43,508 nt of DNA from Bathymodiolus platifrons methanotrophic gill symbiont. GTDB lineage: Bacteria; Pseudomonadota; Gammaproteobacteria; Methylococcales; Methylomonadaceae. The stretch lies in assembly GCF_002189065.1 (NCBI RefSeq), contig NZ_BDMN01000127.1:1-43508 (forward strand). Reading direction: 5' to 3'. Positions 1 through 9,728 of this stretch are shown here, one piece after another. Numbering within the stretch: position 1 is the first letter of the stretch; each line of letters begins with the position of its first letter. A program made the translations under genes and the position numbers. The notes beneath the pieces are model-generated. The model did not search any database. It saw only the letters and a program-made list of their open reading frames with translations, and was not told where the DNA came from.

Positions 1-204
1 CTGAAGTTTCCCAATAATTATTTATGGTAAAATTGAAACTATGCTACAACTATATGAAAAAAATAGTCTTTTCATTCGTTTCAAATGCTATTGCCTAAAG
101 GGAATTAAGTAGGGGTTTGCTATAAACATGGCAAAACCACCTAAAATAAACCTCGATACACCAGCATTGTGTATTTCAGCTACTCAATAATTGGGAAACT
201 TCAG
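1..204 (+). mobile_element. MITE copy 1 (204 bp)
   Basis: A 204-bp non-autonomous element with terminal inverted repeats CTGAAGTTTCCCAAT / ATTGGGAAACTTCAG. It matches the reverse complement of 1765-1968 with a single substitution by eye (near base 110). It carries no transposase; only a 20-codon open frame starts at 128. It begins at the first base of the window, so its left flank and target duplication cannot be checked. Its right end joins directly to pilU coding sequence. Confidence 0.85.
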
Positions 205-882
205 ATTATTACTATTGAAGACCCTATCGAATTTGTTCACCCTCATTTAGGTTGTATCGTTACTCAACGCGAAGTGGGTATGGATACTGAGTCTTACGAA
301 GTAGCCCTGAAAAACACCCTCCGCCAGGCCCCTAATGTCATTCTTATCGGTGAAATTCGTGCCCGTGAAACCATGATGCATGCCTTAGCCTTTGCCGAGA
401 CTGGACATTTATGTCTATCTACACTACATGCTAACAATGCAAATCAGGCTATTGATCGTATTCTGCACTTCTTTCCTGAAGATATGCACAGCCAGGTATT
501 TATGGATCTTTCGCTTAATTTAAAAGCCATTATTGCCCAGCAACTGGTTGCTCGGGCGGATGGTAAAGGCCGCTACCCAGTAATGGAAATCCTTTTAGGT
601 ACTCCGCTGGTTTGTGACATTATTCGCAAAGGTGATGTACATAAATTAAAAGAGCTTATGAAATCTTCCAGAGAGTTAGGTATGCAGACCTTTGATCAGG
701 CACTTTATGATCTATATACTTCTGGAAAAATCAGCTATGAAGATGCAATTAATTCAGCTGACTCTAAAAATGAAGTACGCTTGATGATTAAATTAGGAGC
801 ACATAATGATTTCTCATCAACTGACAATGAAATCAGCTTAAGCAGTGTAGATGAAGAAGAAGGGGGAAATCTCCGATTTTAA
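205..882 (+). pseudogene. pilU: pilU, 3' fragment cut by a MITE
   Basis: The C-terminal ~225 residues of a PilT/PilU-type retraction ATPase of the type IV pilus, a hexameric inner-membrane-associated motor. The fragment starts at IITIEDPIEF, contains the Asp box, the Walker B stretch VILIGEIR and the His-box region ETGHLCLSTLHANNA, and ends normally. The tail LGMQTFDQALYDLY and NEVRLMIKL fits PilU better than PilT. The N-terminal PAS-like domain and Walker A (GxTGSGKST) are missing: the sequence upstream of codon 205 is MITE. A GTG inside the MITE (169) gives a 237-codon frame, but without the P-loop the product could not hydrolyse ATP. The rest of the gene may lie beyond the window. Since pilM-Q in this window are also broken, true inactivation is likely. 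Confidence 0.82.
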
Positions 883-1094
883 ATTCGCTAAGGCCTATAG
901 GAGGAGCTGCTGAACTGAGGCTATCCTATCTCTATACTATGCCACGCGAGTATTCGTTGATGAGTTACGCATTAAACGCTCTACAGCATACCTTACCCTA
1001 ACGTTGACTTTTATGCTGCAACCCGGAACCCTAAATAAGCAATTATTTGGGTTTAAATTAAAACTGAATCTTAAGCTCTAGTTTTAGTATAGGC

Positions 1095-1114
1095 AAAAGC
1101 GGACTAAAGTCCGC
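1095..1114 (-). terminator. Intrinsic terminator after trmL
   Basis: On the minus strand a GCGGAC-TTTA-GTCCGC hairpin starts one base after the trmL stop codon and is followed by TTTT. The stem is six GC-rich pairs and the U tract is short, so this is a probable but modest rho-independent terminator. Its CTAAAG core resembles palindromes at 1664-1680 and 34874-34897, so it may also belong to a small palindromic repeat family. Confidence 0.5.
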
Positions 1115-1115
1115 C

Positions 1116-1583
1116 CTACTCTCCCATATCAATAAAGCCTTGTTGCCGCCAGGCTTCATATAGTGTTACAGCAACGGTATTGGACAAATTCAGGCTTCTG
1201 CTTGCCGGTAACATGGGTAAGCGTAATCGCTGATGGTCCGCTAAGTTAGTTAGAATACTATCAGGTAAACCTCGTGTTTCCGGACCAAACATCAGCACAT
1301 CATCAGGCTGAAATTCGGCATCAGAGTAACATTGTTTAGCTTTGGTGGTTAAAGCATAAACTGTAGCGTACTTCTCATTGCTTAAAAAAGCATGAATATC
1401 TTCATGCACTTTTATATCAGCCCATTCATGATAATCCAGCCCTGCCCTGCGCAGTTTTTTATCATTTAGTTCAAAACCTAAGGGTTTAATTAAGTGTAAT
1501 TTAGCCCCCGTATTTGCGCATAAGCGAATAATATTACCAGTATTGGCGGGTATTTCTGGCTCGAAGAGTAGGATATTAAACAT
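1116..1583 (-). CDS. trmL: tRNA (cytidine(34)-2'-O)-methyltransferase TrmL
   Basis: A SPOUT-class methyltransferase that 2'-O-methylates the wobble base of tRNA-Leu isoacceptors. At about 155 residues it is full length for TrmL. It shows the family start [20 protein letters not shown], the SAM-binding knot segments [11 protein letters not shown] and [20 protein letters not shown], and the C-terminal EAWRQ. I chose the ATG at 1583 because it gives the family-typical N-terminus; a TTG two codons upstream is also open. No strong Shine-Dalgarno sequence is visible. It stands alone, with a hairpin terminator just after its stop. Confidence 0.93.
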   Translation of the reverse strand: MFNILLFEPEIPANTGNIIRLCANTGAKLHLIKPLGFELNDKKLRRAGLDYHEWADIKVHEDIHAFLSNEKYATVYALTTKAKQCYSDAEFQPDDVLMFGPETRGLPDSILTNLADHQRLRLPMLPASRSLNLSNTVAVTLYEAWRQQGFIDMGE

Positions 1584-1663
1584 ATACAATCCAGTTCAGG
1601 AAGAAGGCGCGCGACACACTTGAGCAACTGTGGGGCGCGGATCTTTAGTTCGCCTTTTAAAAT

Positions 1664-1680
1664 GCAGGCTAAAGGCCTGC
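1664..1680. repeat. Small palindrome with CTAAAG core
   Basis: GCAGGC-TAAAG-GCCTGC, a six-pair hairpin upstream of trmL. It has the same general form as the hairpin after trmL (GGACTAAAGTCC) and that near 34881 (GGACTAAAGTC). This suggests a dispersed REP-like palindrome, although three short copies are thin evidence. Confidence 0.4.
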
Positions 1681-1740
1681 GCCCCTTATTAACGATGTAA
1701 CTTATTTCGCGCACATTCCTTAGTAGTTTGTTGATCAAAC

Positions 1741-1992
1741 AAAAAAGCCCGATGTATTTAAAATCTGAAGTTTCCCAATTATTGAGTAGCTGAAATACAC
1801 AATGCTGGTGTATCGAGGTTTATTTTAGGTGGTTTTGCCATGTTTATAGCAAACCCCTACTTAATTCCCCTTAGGCAATAGCATTTGAAACGAATGAAAA
1901 GACTATTTTTTTCATATAGTTGTAGCATAGTTTCAATTTTACCATAAATAATTATTGGGAAACTTCAGTTTAAAATATACATCGGGCTTTTT
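1741..1992 (-). terminator. glgP intrinsic terminator split by MITE copy 2
   Basis: The arms GCCCGATGTA (1747-1756) and TACATCGGGC (1978-1987) are perfect complements, bounded outside by A6 (1741-1746) and a T run (1988-1992). This is the form of a bidirectional terminator with an original loop of about 9 nt, TTTAAAATA. MITE copy 2 plus an 8-bp duplication now separates the arms by over 220 bases. On the minus strand it would have ended glgP transcription before trmL. Confidence 0.75.
1765..1968 (-). mobile_element. MITE copy 2 (204 bp), with TTTAAAAT target duplication
   Basis: The reverse complement of the element at 1-204, with one mismatch over 204 bp. It starts CTGAAG and ends CTTCAG and is flanked on both sides by TTTAAAAT (1757-1764 and 1969-1976), an 8-bp target-site duplication. 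The copies' near identity means recent movement. No transposase for these ends is visible here. Eight-bp duplications occur in several IS families (IS66 and ISL3 among them), and the ends do not let me assign one. Confidence 0.9.
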
Positions 1993-2009
1993 ATTTGAAT
2001 ATTAGCAAC

Positions 2010-4511
2010 TTATTTAACAGTCACTGCTTTCAAATTCCAGATATCATCACTGTAGCTTTGAATAGTACGGTCAGTAGAAAATTTCCCACTATTTGCTGTA
2101 TTTATAATACTCATTCGCGTCCAGAGATCTTTATCCTGATATGCTGCCTCTACACGTTTTTGTGCATCAATAAAACTACGGAAATCAGCAATAGTCATCC
2201 ACATATCATCTGAACTCTTAATAGAGTTAATAACATCATCAAAAATACCAGGCTCACACTGATTAAAATGTCCACTTTCAAGCAAGTTCATAACACGCTG
2301 CAAGTCTTCATCCTGATTAATTATGCCCATAGGGTCATAATGGTGGCGCATTTCTTCAACTTCCCCTTCTGTTAAACCAAACTTAAAGAAATTATCATCA
2401 CCCACTTCTTCGCGAATTTCTATATTAGCTCCATCCAGCGTACCAATGGTTAGAGCTCCATTCATCATAAACTTCATGTTTCCAGTACCTGATGCTTCTT
2501 TACCGGCAGTAGAAATTTGCTCAGATAAGTCAGCTCCAGGACATATTTTTTCCATCGCTGAAACGCAGTAGTTTGGCATAAATACCAATTTTAACTTCTC
2601 ACCAACTTCAGGATCATTATTAATAATTTCAGAAACATTACTTATCAGCTTAATAATACGTTTTGCCATGTAATACCCTGGCGCAGCCTTACCACCAATC
2701 AATACACAACGATCTGTCCAGTTAGCTGTATCACCACGTTTAATACGATCATATAAATGTATTACATGTAATACATTTAACAACTGACGCTTATATTCAT
2801 GAAAACGTTTTACTTGCACATCAAACAAGGCATTTACATTAAGATCTATATCATGCTCTGTTTTTTTGTAGTCTATTAGTATTTGCTTGGCACTTTGTTG
2901 TAATTCATACCATTTTTTACAAAACTGCTTATCATTAAGAAATTTTTCCAATTTCTTTAGTTCTGATAAATCGGTAATCCATTTATCACCAATTTTTGAA
3001 GTAATAAATTCTGCTAATTCAGGATTACATGCGGCAAGCCAGCGTCTAGGAGTAACGCCATTGGTTTTATTGTTAAATTTTTCTGGCCATAATTCATAGA
3101 AGTCTTTAAACAAGCCATCCTGTAATAATTGCGAGTGTAATTCAGCTACACCATTGACAGAAAAACTCCCTACAATAGCAAGATACGCCATTCTTACGTG
3201 CTTATCACCATGCCCTTCTTCAATCAAAGACATACGCGCTAAACGCTCGTTATCACCTGGCCAGCGCGATGAGACTTCAGCAAGAAAACGTGCATTTATT
3301 TCAAAAATTATTTCCATTATACGCGGCAATAAAGACTGAAATAAGCCTACAGACCAACGCTCTAGTGCTTCAGGCAACAACGTATGGTTAGTATAGGCCA
3401 TCGTTTTTTGCACGATACCCCATGCATCATTCCATTCCAGCCCATGGTTATCAATCAACAAGCGCATTAATTCTGCAACAGCAACACTTGGGTGTGTATC
3501 ATTTAATTGAAAACAGTTTTTTTCAGCAAAATGGGTAAAATCATTTCCATGTCGTCCCACCCAGTTAGCAACAATATCCTGTAAACTTGCTGACGCTAGT
3601 AAATACTGTTGTTGTAAACGCAAGGCCTTACCATTTTCATTAGCATCATTTGGATAAAGCACCATACTAATATTTTCGGCTGTATTTTTTGCAGCTACTG
3701 ACTCGGCATAATCTCCTGCATTAAACTCGTCAAGTTTAAACTCCTCAGTAGCTGTAGCTTTCCACAAACGCAAAGTATTAACCGTACCATTTTGATAACC
3801 TGGAATAGGAGTATCGTAAGGTACTGCTAATATGTCATGCGTATCAATCCACATCCTTTTCTTTCCGCCATGCTCGTCTATAGCATCTACAACCTTACCA
3901 CCAAACTTGATGCGGTTAGTATATTCAGGGCGCTCTATTTCCCAGACATTACCATTTTTTAACCAATGATCAGGTCGTTCAACCTGTTCACCATTAATAA
4001 TTGCCTGTGTAAACATACCGTATTCATAGCGTAAGCCATAACCGGTAACCGGTAACTGTAAAGTCGCACAACTATCTATAAAACAGGCAGCTAGGCGTCC
4101 TAACCCTCCATTACCCAGACCGGCATCAGGCTCACTATCAATTAGTTCTTCGATATCCAGACCTAAACCATACATTGCCTTAGTAACTTCATCAGTAACA
4201 CCTAGGTTAAGCATGGCATTACTAAGCGTACGCCCCATTAAAAATTCCATGGACAAGTAATATGCTTTCTTACAATCTGTCTCTCTATAAGTATTGTAAG
4301 TATTTTTCCAGCGCTCTACTAGCCGATCACTAATTGCCAAAGAAAGTGCTTCATAGGCGTAATGCGGAGATCGACAGTTCTGATCACGACCTAAGCGATG
4401 ACTATAATAGCGTTTAAAGTCAGCGACAAAGTCTTTTTTATTGAGCCCTAATTTAGGTAATGTTGTAATATCTGCGCAGGGTTTACTTTTTTTAAAAATA
4501 TTAGTTGGCAT
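2010..4511 (-). CDS. glgP: Glycogen/maltodextrin phosphorylase
   Basis: An 833-residue, full-length GT35 phosphorylase that releases glucose-1-phosphate from glycogen with a pyridoxal phosphate cofactor. Visible hallmarks are the N-terminal YYLSMEFLMGRTL, the glycine-rich GLGNGGLGRLAACF near residue 130, and the PLP-site motif EASGTGNMKFMMNGALTIGT, with the Schiff-base lysine at about residue 680. The reading frame is intact. Its ATG has an AAAGG sequence a few bases upstream. It is monocistronic as far as can be seen. Its downstream terminator is interrupted by a MITE, so read-through toward trmL is possible. Confidence 0.97.
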   Translation of the reverse strand: MPTNIFKKSKPCADITTLPKLGLNKKDFVADFKRYYSHRLGRDQNCRSPHYAYEALSLAISDRLVERWKNTYNTYRETDCKKAYYLSMEFLMGRTLSNAMLNLGVTDEVTKAMYGLGLDIEELIDSEPDAGLGNGGLGRLAACFIDSCATLQLPVTGYGLRYEYGMFTQAIINGEQVERPDHWLKNGNVWEIERPEYTNRIKFGGKVVDAIDEHGGKKRMWIDTHDILAVPYDTPIPGYQNGTVNTLRLWKATATEEFKLDEFNAGDYAESVAAKNTAENISMVLYPNDANENGKALRLQQQYLLASASLQDIVANWVGRHGNDFTHFAEKNCFQLNDTHPSVAVAELMRLLIDNHGLEWNDAWGIVQKTMAYTNHTLLPEALERWSVGLFQSLLPRIMEIIFEINARFLAEVSSRWPGDNERLARMSLIEEGHGDKHVRMAYLAIVGSFSVNGVAELHSQLLQDGLFKDFYELWPEKFNNKTNGVTPRRWLAACNPELAEFITSKIGDKWITDLSELKKLEKFLNDKQFCKKWYELQQSAKQILIDYKKTEHDIDLNVNALFDVQVKRFHEYKRQLLNVLHVIHLYDRIKRGDTANWTDRCVLIGGKAAPGYYMAKRIIKLISNVSEIINNDPEVGEKLKLVFMPNYCVSAMEKICPGADLSEQISTAGKEASGTGNMKFMMNGALTIGTLDGANIEIREEVGDDNFFKFGLTEGEVEEMRHHYDPMGIINQDEDLQRVMNLLESGHFNQCEPGIFDDVINSIKSSDDMWMTIADFRSFIDAQKRVEAAYQDKDLWTRMSIINTANSGKFSTDRTIQSYSDDIWNLKAVTVK

Positions 4512-4582
4512 AGCCTTTTACAAGTTAAGATTTAAAATTTAATTCAATATTCATTGCCTAAGAACTGGCACTTAGATCAGTT

Positions 4583-7321
4583 CTACAGTTTACCGTGACA
4601 CTGCTTATATTTCTTCCCTGAACCACAAGGGCATGGCTCATTACGGCCTACCTTTCTATCTTCTCGAACAAAGGGAACCTCTTGTTCATCTGGTTTAGTG
4701 TTTTCCTGGATTGCTTCCGGTTCTGCTAATGCACTCCCGGCTTCCGCATGTTCAAAATGCATTTCCTGAGGCACTTGGCGTTGCTCATCAATGGCATCTA
4801 CATCCTCTTGCTGTGTTACTTTCACCTTGGCAAGAATACTAATAACTTCGTATTTAACCTGATCCAATAATGCAGTAAACATATCAAAAGCTTCACGCTT
4901 ATATTCCTGCTTAGGATCTTTTTGTGCATAGCCTCTAAAGTGAATCCCTTGACGTAAACTATCCATAGCAGCCAAATGTTCTTTCCAGCTATTATCTAAA
5001 ACCTGTAACATGACAGATTTTTCAAAATGACGCATCACATCTGATGTCATGAGCTCTTCTTTGTCGGCATACTCCTTAGCAATAATATCTACGATGGCCA
5101 GTCGCAAAGATTCTTCATGCAAGTTAGTATCTTCCTCCAGCATTTTGGCTACAGGTATTTCGATTTCGAACTCATCGTGTAAATGCGCTTCTAACCCTAC
5201 TATATCCCATTGCTCTTCCATGGTTTTAGGTGGTATATATTTAGTAATTACTTCATTTACTACATCTTCACGAATGGCTGTAATAATATCGGTAATATCT
5301 TCAGACTCCATTAACTCATCGCGCTGCTTGTATACAACTTTACGCTGATCATTTGCGACATCATCATAAGCAAGAATTTCTTTACGCATATCAAAGTTTC
5401 TTCCTTCAACTTTTTTCTGCGCATTTTCAATTGATCGTGTTACCCATGGATGCTCAATTGCTTCTCCTTCCTCCATACCAAGTTTTTTCATCAAGCCTGC
5501 TACTCTGTCGGAAGCAAAGATGCGCATTAAATCATCTTCTAATGACAAATAAAACCGCGTAGACCCTGCATCACCCTGACGCCCTGAGCGACCACGTAGC
5601 TGGTTATCAATTCTGCGTGACTCATGCCGTTCAGAACCAATAACATGCAAGCCACCACTTTCTTTTACACGTTCATGACGCGCCAGCCAGTCTACTTTAA
5701 CTTTATTTCTGTCTGTATCCGTTGGCTCTTCACCTAGAACAGCGATTTGTGCATCTAAATTTCCACCCAGGACGATATCAGTTCCACGTCCCGCCATATT
5801 AGTAGCAATTGTAATTGCTCCAGGCATACCGGCCTGTTCAATAATATGTGCTTCACGTTCGTGCTGTTTTGCATTAAGCACTTCATGTTTAATCTTAGCT
5901 TGCGTTAGAATACCGGAGATTACTTCTGAATTCTCTACAGATGTTGTTCCTACTAATACGGGTTGCCCACGTTTAACACAGTCTTTTATATCTTCCGTAA
6001 TTGCTAGATATTTTTCTTTCGCAGTCAGAAAAATCAAATCTCCTTTATCATCTCTAATCATGTCCCTGTGCGTTGGAATAACAACAACCTCAAGACCATA
6101 TATTTTATTTAATTCAAAAGATTCAGTGTCTGCCGTACCTGTCATTCCAGAGAGTTTCTCATACAAACGAAAGTAATTTTGAAAGGTAATTGATGCTAAG
6201 GTCTGGTTTTCATCCTGAATTTTAGTACCTTCCTTAGCCTCCATTGCCTGGTGCAAACCTTCAGACCATCTTCGGCCTTGCATGATCCGCCCGGTGAACT
6301 CATCTACAATGATAACTTCATTATTTTGTACTATATAATCAACATCACGATTGAATAGTGCATGGGCTCTTAATGACGCATTTAAATAGTGCATCAACCT
6401 GATATTTGCAGGTTCATATAAACTTGCGCCTTCAGCTAATAAACCATGCTCAACTAGTAATTCCTCTATATGTATATGTCCAGCTTCAGTTAAATGCAGC
6501 TGTCTGGATTTTTCATCAACTGTATAGTCGCCAGGCCCTTGTTCTTCCCCTTCTTTTTCACCTTCCTGACGTTCTACTTTCGTTAGATATGGAACAATTG
6601 CATTAGTTTTTAAATAAATTTCAGTACTATCTTCGACTGGTCCAGAAATAATTAATGGTGTTCTTGCTTCATCAATTAGAATCGAATCTACTTCATCTAC
6701 AATAGCAAAATGCAGGCCTCGTTGAACTTTCTGGTCGAGGCTAAACGCCATATTATCGCGTAAATAATCAAAACCAAATTCGTTGTTAGTACCATATGTT
6801 ATATCGGCGGCATAGGCTTGTTTGCGCTCAGCATGATCTAAATCACTGATTATGACACCGGTTGTAAGTCCTAGAAAACCATATAACTGACCCATCCAGA
6901 CAGAATCTCGTGAGGCAAGATAATCATTAACGGTAACTACATGCACACCTTTACCAGGAAGAGCATTTAAATAGGCTGCTAACGTAGCCATTAATGTCTT
7001 ACCTTCTCCGGTTTTCATCTCGGCAATTTTGCCGTCGTTAAGCACCATTCCGCCAATCAGTTGCACATCAAAATGGCGCATATCAAATACGCGCGAAGAT
7101 GCTTCTCTGACTACTGCAAATGCCTCAGGAATTAAGTTATTTAATTTTTCACCATCAGCAAGTCGAGTTTTGAATTCTATTGTTTTTGCTTGTAATTCTT
7201 CATCTGATAATTGTGCATATTCGTCAGCTAACTTATTAACTGACTTTACTAACTTTCTCTTCTTTTTAATTAACCGATCATTACGACTACCGACAACAAA
7301 TTTAACAAGCTTACCTAGCAT
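4583..7321 (-). CDS. secA: Preprotein translocase ATPase SecA
   Basis: The motor of the Sec export pathway, which pushes unfolded preproteins through SecYEG with ATP. The intact 912-residue frame has Walker A MKTGEGKT near residue 105, the DEAD-type [20 protein letters not shown], helicase motifs including [22 protein letters not shown] and [11 protein letters not shown], and a C-terminal SEC-C zinc motif ([19 protein letters not shown]) that binds SecB and phospholipid. The frame is open 28 codons further upstream, but the family start is [16 protein letters not shown], so I placed the start at 7321. Its partner secB is also in this window, at 34.9 kb. Confidence 0.97.
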   Translation of the reverse strand: MLGKLVKFVVGSRNDRLIKKKRKLVKSVNKLADEYAQLSDEELQAKTIEFKTRLADGEKLNNLIPEAFAVVREASSRVFDMRHFDVQLIGGMVLNDGKIAEMKTGEGKTLMATLAAYLNALPGKGVHVVTVNDYLASRDSVWMGQLYGFLGLTTGVIISDLDHAERKQAYAADITYGTNNEFGFDYLRDNMAFSLDQKVQRGLHFAIVDEVDSILIDEARTPLIISGPVEDSTEIYLKTNAIVPYLTKVERQEGEKEGEEQGPGDYTVDEKSRQLHLTEAGHIHIEELLVEHGLLAEGASLYEPANIRLMHYLNASLRAHALFNRDVDYIVQNNEVIIVDEFTGRIMQGRRWSEGLHQAMEAKEGTKIQDENQTLASITFQNYFRLYEKLSGMTGTADTESFELNKIYGLEVVVIPTHRDMIRDDKGDLIFLTAKEKYLAITEDIKDCVKRGQPVLVGTTSVENSEVISGILTQAKIKHEVLNAKQHEREAHIIEQAGMPGAITIATNMAGRGTDIVLGGNLDAQIAVLGEEPTDTDRNKVKVDWLARHERVKESGGLHVIGSERHESRRIDNQLRGRSGRQGDAGSTRFYLSLEDDLMRIFASDRVAGLMKKLGMEEGEAIEHPWVTRSIENAQKKVEGRNFDMRKEILAYDDVANDQRKVVYKQRDELMESEDITDIITAIREDVVNEVITKYIPPKTMEEQWDIVGLEAHLHDEFEIEIPVAKMLEEDTNLHEESLRLAIVDIIAKEYADKEELMTSDVMRHFEKSVMLQVLDNSWKEHLAAMDSLRQGIHFRGYAQKDPKQEYKREAFDMFTALLDQVKYEVISILAKVKVTQQEDVDAIDEQRQVPQEMHFEHAEAGSALAEPEAIQENTKPDEQEVPFVREDRKVGRNEPCPCGSGKKYKQCHGKL

Positions 7322-7461
7322 CCTTTTTACCCAGTGTGAATTCTTAAATGAAACATATAACTTTGCAATTATAACCTGTTTGCTACCTCTCTGACATAAA
7401 AACAAACAGCTTTAATTCAATTTAAGTATATTTTTATCATTTTTAATTAGTACTTAAACGC

Positions 7462-7493
7462 AAAAAAGCCCCTGTTACTTGCGTAACAGGGGC
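7462..7493 (-). terminator. Strong intrinsic terminator of pmoCAB
   Basis: On the minus strand a perfect 11-bp stem GCCCCTGTTAC / GTAACAGGGGC with a 4-nt loop is followed by six U residues. It lies 47 bp past the pmoB stop and isolates pmoCAB from secA. Confidence 0.92.
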
Positions 7494-7539
7494 CCTATGC
7501 TATGTAACTCCTACTTAGCCTAAGCTAAGTATTCATTCA

Positions 7540-8784
7540 TTAGATGAATGTTGGAATTAGTGGAGCATCTACCATAACCATTTGACGGTTACCATCTTCG
7601 TCGAAGAAGAATAGTAAGCCAGCAAAACGACTATCTGGATCATAGATCAAGTCAGCTAAACGGTAAACTTCCCATGCAGCATCAGAAGCAGTTACTTCAA
7701 CAGTTCTAGACTCACCTGGAGCGATAGGGCTGTTATCAGAAACAGTTAAACCTTCTTCAGCTAAAAGATCATCAGGATAACCTGACTCATCTTCTAATAC
7801 ATTAGGCTCTAGGAAACGTACAGATGCAGTATTGAACTCACCTAAACGAATACTAGAATCACCATTATTAGTGATAGTTAGAGTCATTTGCATAGCACGA
7901 CCAGGAACACGATACGTAGCATCTTCAACTTTAACGTTAATAGTTGTTTCAGGCATATCAATCCACTGAATACCACGCATCAAACCCGCTTGTAATGGAG
8001 TTGTAATAGGGTATTTTTCATTTGTGGAACCCATAGATACCATGATTAAACCCAAAGTACCTACAGCAAATGCAATCGCAACTTTCTTATCAGTAGCACT
8101 GATTAGTGTATCAGCTTTACCAGAAGTTACAGCGATATGACGTGGTATGAACATAGGACGTTTAATCCAGAACAACAACCAAGCTGTACCGATACCCATC
8201 CACAATGCGTGCCAGAAATATACGTTATCTAAAGCGTAATTTTCTAGATCAATTGTATCACCAGTTAATGTAGTTAAAGGATTAACGAAGTCACCCATTG
8301 AACCAGTAATAGTTACCCATTTACCTGGACCAATAATTGGACCCCCGCCTTCAACGTTCATCATAGTATGTACGTGCCAGTCACCTGGACGACGTGCTTT
8401 TAGAAGAACTTTGAACTCATAAGTTTCGCCAAGTTCTAGTGTTACTGAACGAGGAACTAATTGACCACCGATCCAAGATCCTGCACGAATAAATACAGGG
8501 CCCGGAATACCAATGTTCAAGAAAGAAACTTCTGGCTTATCAACTGTTTCAGGCCATCCCGCGAAAACGTGGAATTTACCAGAAATAGTCATTGTATCGT
8601 TAATTGCAACTTCATCTTTTGACCAATCAAGATCAAACCAGTGAATTGTACGCATACGCATGAACGCTGCTTGAGACTTTTCACCATGTGCAGATGCTGT
8701 AGGCGTGTAGAACATCGCAGATGTTACAGCCAATAGCAATGCGACAAATGATAGCTTAGCTATTTTGTCTTTTATTGTTTTCAT
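7540..8784 (-). CDS. pmoB: Particulate methane monooxygenase subunit B
   Basis: The periplasmic copper-binding subunit of membrane-bound methane monooxygenase, which oxidises methane to methanol. It has 414 residues: a Sec signal peptide (about 1-32, ending PTASA), cupredoxin domain 1, two transmembrane helices (about 190-255) and a second cupredoxin domain. The copper ligands known from Methylococcus are present at identical numbers: mature N-terminal His33, then His137 and His139 in DWHVHTMMN; His48 and His72 are also present. The ATG is preceded by GGAGGAGATAT. It is the last gene of pmoCAB, 73 bp after pmoA, with a strong terminator beyond. The frame is intact, so an active enzyme is expected. 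Confidence 0.98.
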   Translation of the reverse strand: MKTIKDKIAKLSFVALLLAVTSAMFYTPTASAHGEKSQAAFMRMRTIHWFDLDWSKDEVAINDTMTISGKFHVFAGWPETVDKPEVSFLNIGIPGPVFIRAGSWIGGQLVPRSVTLELGETYEFKVLLKARRPGDWHVHTMMNVEGGGPIIGPGKWVTITGSMGDFVNPLTTLTGDTIDLENYALDNVYFWHALWMGIGTAWLLFWIKRPMFIPRHIAVTSGKADTLISATDKKVAIAFAVGTLGLIMVSMGSTNEKYPITTPLQAGLMRGIQWIDMPETTINVKVEDATYRVPGRAMQMTLTITNNGDSSIRLGEFNTASVRFLEPNVLEDESGYPDDLLAEEGLTVSDNSPIAPGESRTVEVTASDAAWEVYRLADLIYDPDSRFAGLLFFFDEDGNRQMVMVDAPLIPTFI

Positions 8785-8857
8785 ATATCTCCTCCAAACT
8801 AGAGAATTTAATTTCGTTTATTAATAAGCATAAATACTTATCAACTTATAATTATTA

Positions 8858-9607
8858 TTAGATGCCTTCGCCACTAATGAAGTCAGTTTTGTTAAACCAA
8901 CGACCAAAATAGTGCCATAAGAAGTAAATGATAATACAAACGAAAGCCGAGAAGAATGCAGATACTGGAGCAACATCTTTACCAAATGTTCTTAGTGTTC
9001 CTTTCTCTACCATTCTGATGTACTCAGGAGTACCAGTACGTACGTAGTGATAACCTTGTAAATCAGCTAGTGTAAACATCATACCGTTGTATTCAACAGG
9101 TACGTGTAAAGGAGCAATAATTGGCCAGTTACCTGGGTAGAAAACTAATCCCCAAGCCATACCACCAATAACCGCTGTCAATACAAAGCTACTAGACATC
9201 ATTAATACAACGTCAAGTATAATCGCACCAGGAACTAGGTTAGATGGGAAACAGAAGTTTACTGGGAAGTAAGTCCAACCCCAGAAGTTTAAGTATCTGT
9301 TAATCCACTCACCGATCATAAGAGCCATAACACAAACTACCGCGCCGAAAGGCAGACGGTAACGGTACCATAACATTGATTGTACAGCAGCAGGAAAAGT
9401 GATTGATACGATTGGCGCTACAGTTACCCATAAACGTCTATCTTTCCAATCTGTCCAGAAATCCCAGTCACCACCAGTTAACATGTAGTGAATATGATAT
9501 CCACCCAGTACTGCGGTGAATAGAGTAAATAAAATCATCCAGTCCAACGTGCGTGAAACTTGTACCGCTTCAGCGCGTGAACGTACAGCTGATTGAGATG
9601 CACTCAT
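8858..9607 (-). CDS. pmoA: Particulate methane monooxygenase subunit A
   Basis: An integral membrane subunit of pMMO, 249 residues and about seven helices, intact. Phylogenetic-marker segments are visible: GGDWDFWTDWKDRRLWV, NFWGWTYFPVNFCFPSN and a tail with PLHVPVEYNGMMFTLAD and HYVRTGTPEYIRMVEKGTLR. These are typical of type I (gammaproteobacterial) methanotroph PmoA rather than AmoA. I set the start at MSASQSAVRSRAEA (9607) because a GGAGG lies 8-9 bases upstream; 25 more codons are open upstream but run through a hairpin. It is cotranscribed between pmoC (121-bp gap) and pmoB (73-bp gap). Confidence 0.98.
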   Translation of the reverse strand: MSASQSAVRSRAEAVQVSRTLDWMILFTLFTAVLGGYHIHYMLTGGDWDFWTDWKDRRLWVTVAPIVSITFPAAVQSMLWYRYRLPFGAVVCVMALMIGEWINRYLNFWGWTYFPVNFCFPSNLVPGAIILDVVLMMSSSFVLTAVIGGMAWGLVFYPGNWPIIAPLHVPVEYNGMMFTLADLQGYHYVRTGTPEYIRMVEKGTLRTFGKDVAPVSAFFSAFVCIIIYFLWHYFGRWFNKTDFISGEGI

Positions 9608-9657
9608 TAGCTTACCTCCAAAAAAATTATTTTTATTATCATTATCTCTCTTCCATC

Positions 9658-9677
9658 TCGCCATCAGATGATGGCGA
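9658..9677 (-). promoter_or_regulatory. Stem-loop in the pmoC-pmoA spacer
   Basis: TCGCCATC-AGAT-GATGGCGA is an 8-bp perfect stem with a 4-nt loop, midway between pmoC and pmoA and about 50 bases before the pmoA start. It lacks a U tract, so it is not a terminator. A processing or 3'-stability hairpin that tunes pmoC relative to pmoAB is a reasonable inference. Confidence 0.6.
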
Positions 9678-9728
9678 AACAAGGAGATAACAAGTTTTAC
9701 TACATTATATTAAAAAGCTTGCTTTATA

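Noticed and set aside
1490-1738. 82-codon minus-strand frame overlapping the trmL start
   Set aside because: It overlaps trmL in another frame and runs through a palindrome. trmL is clearly the coding frame.
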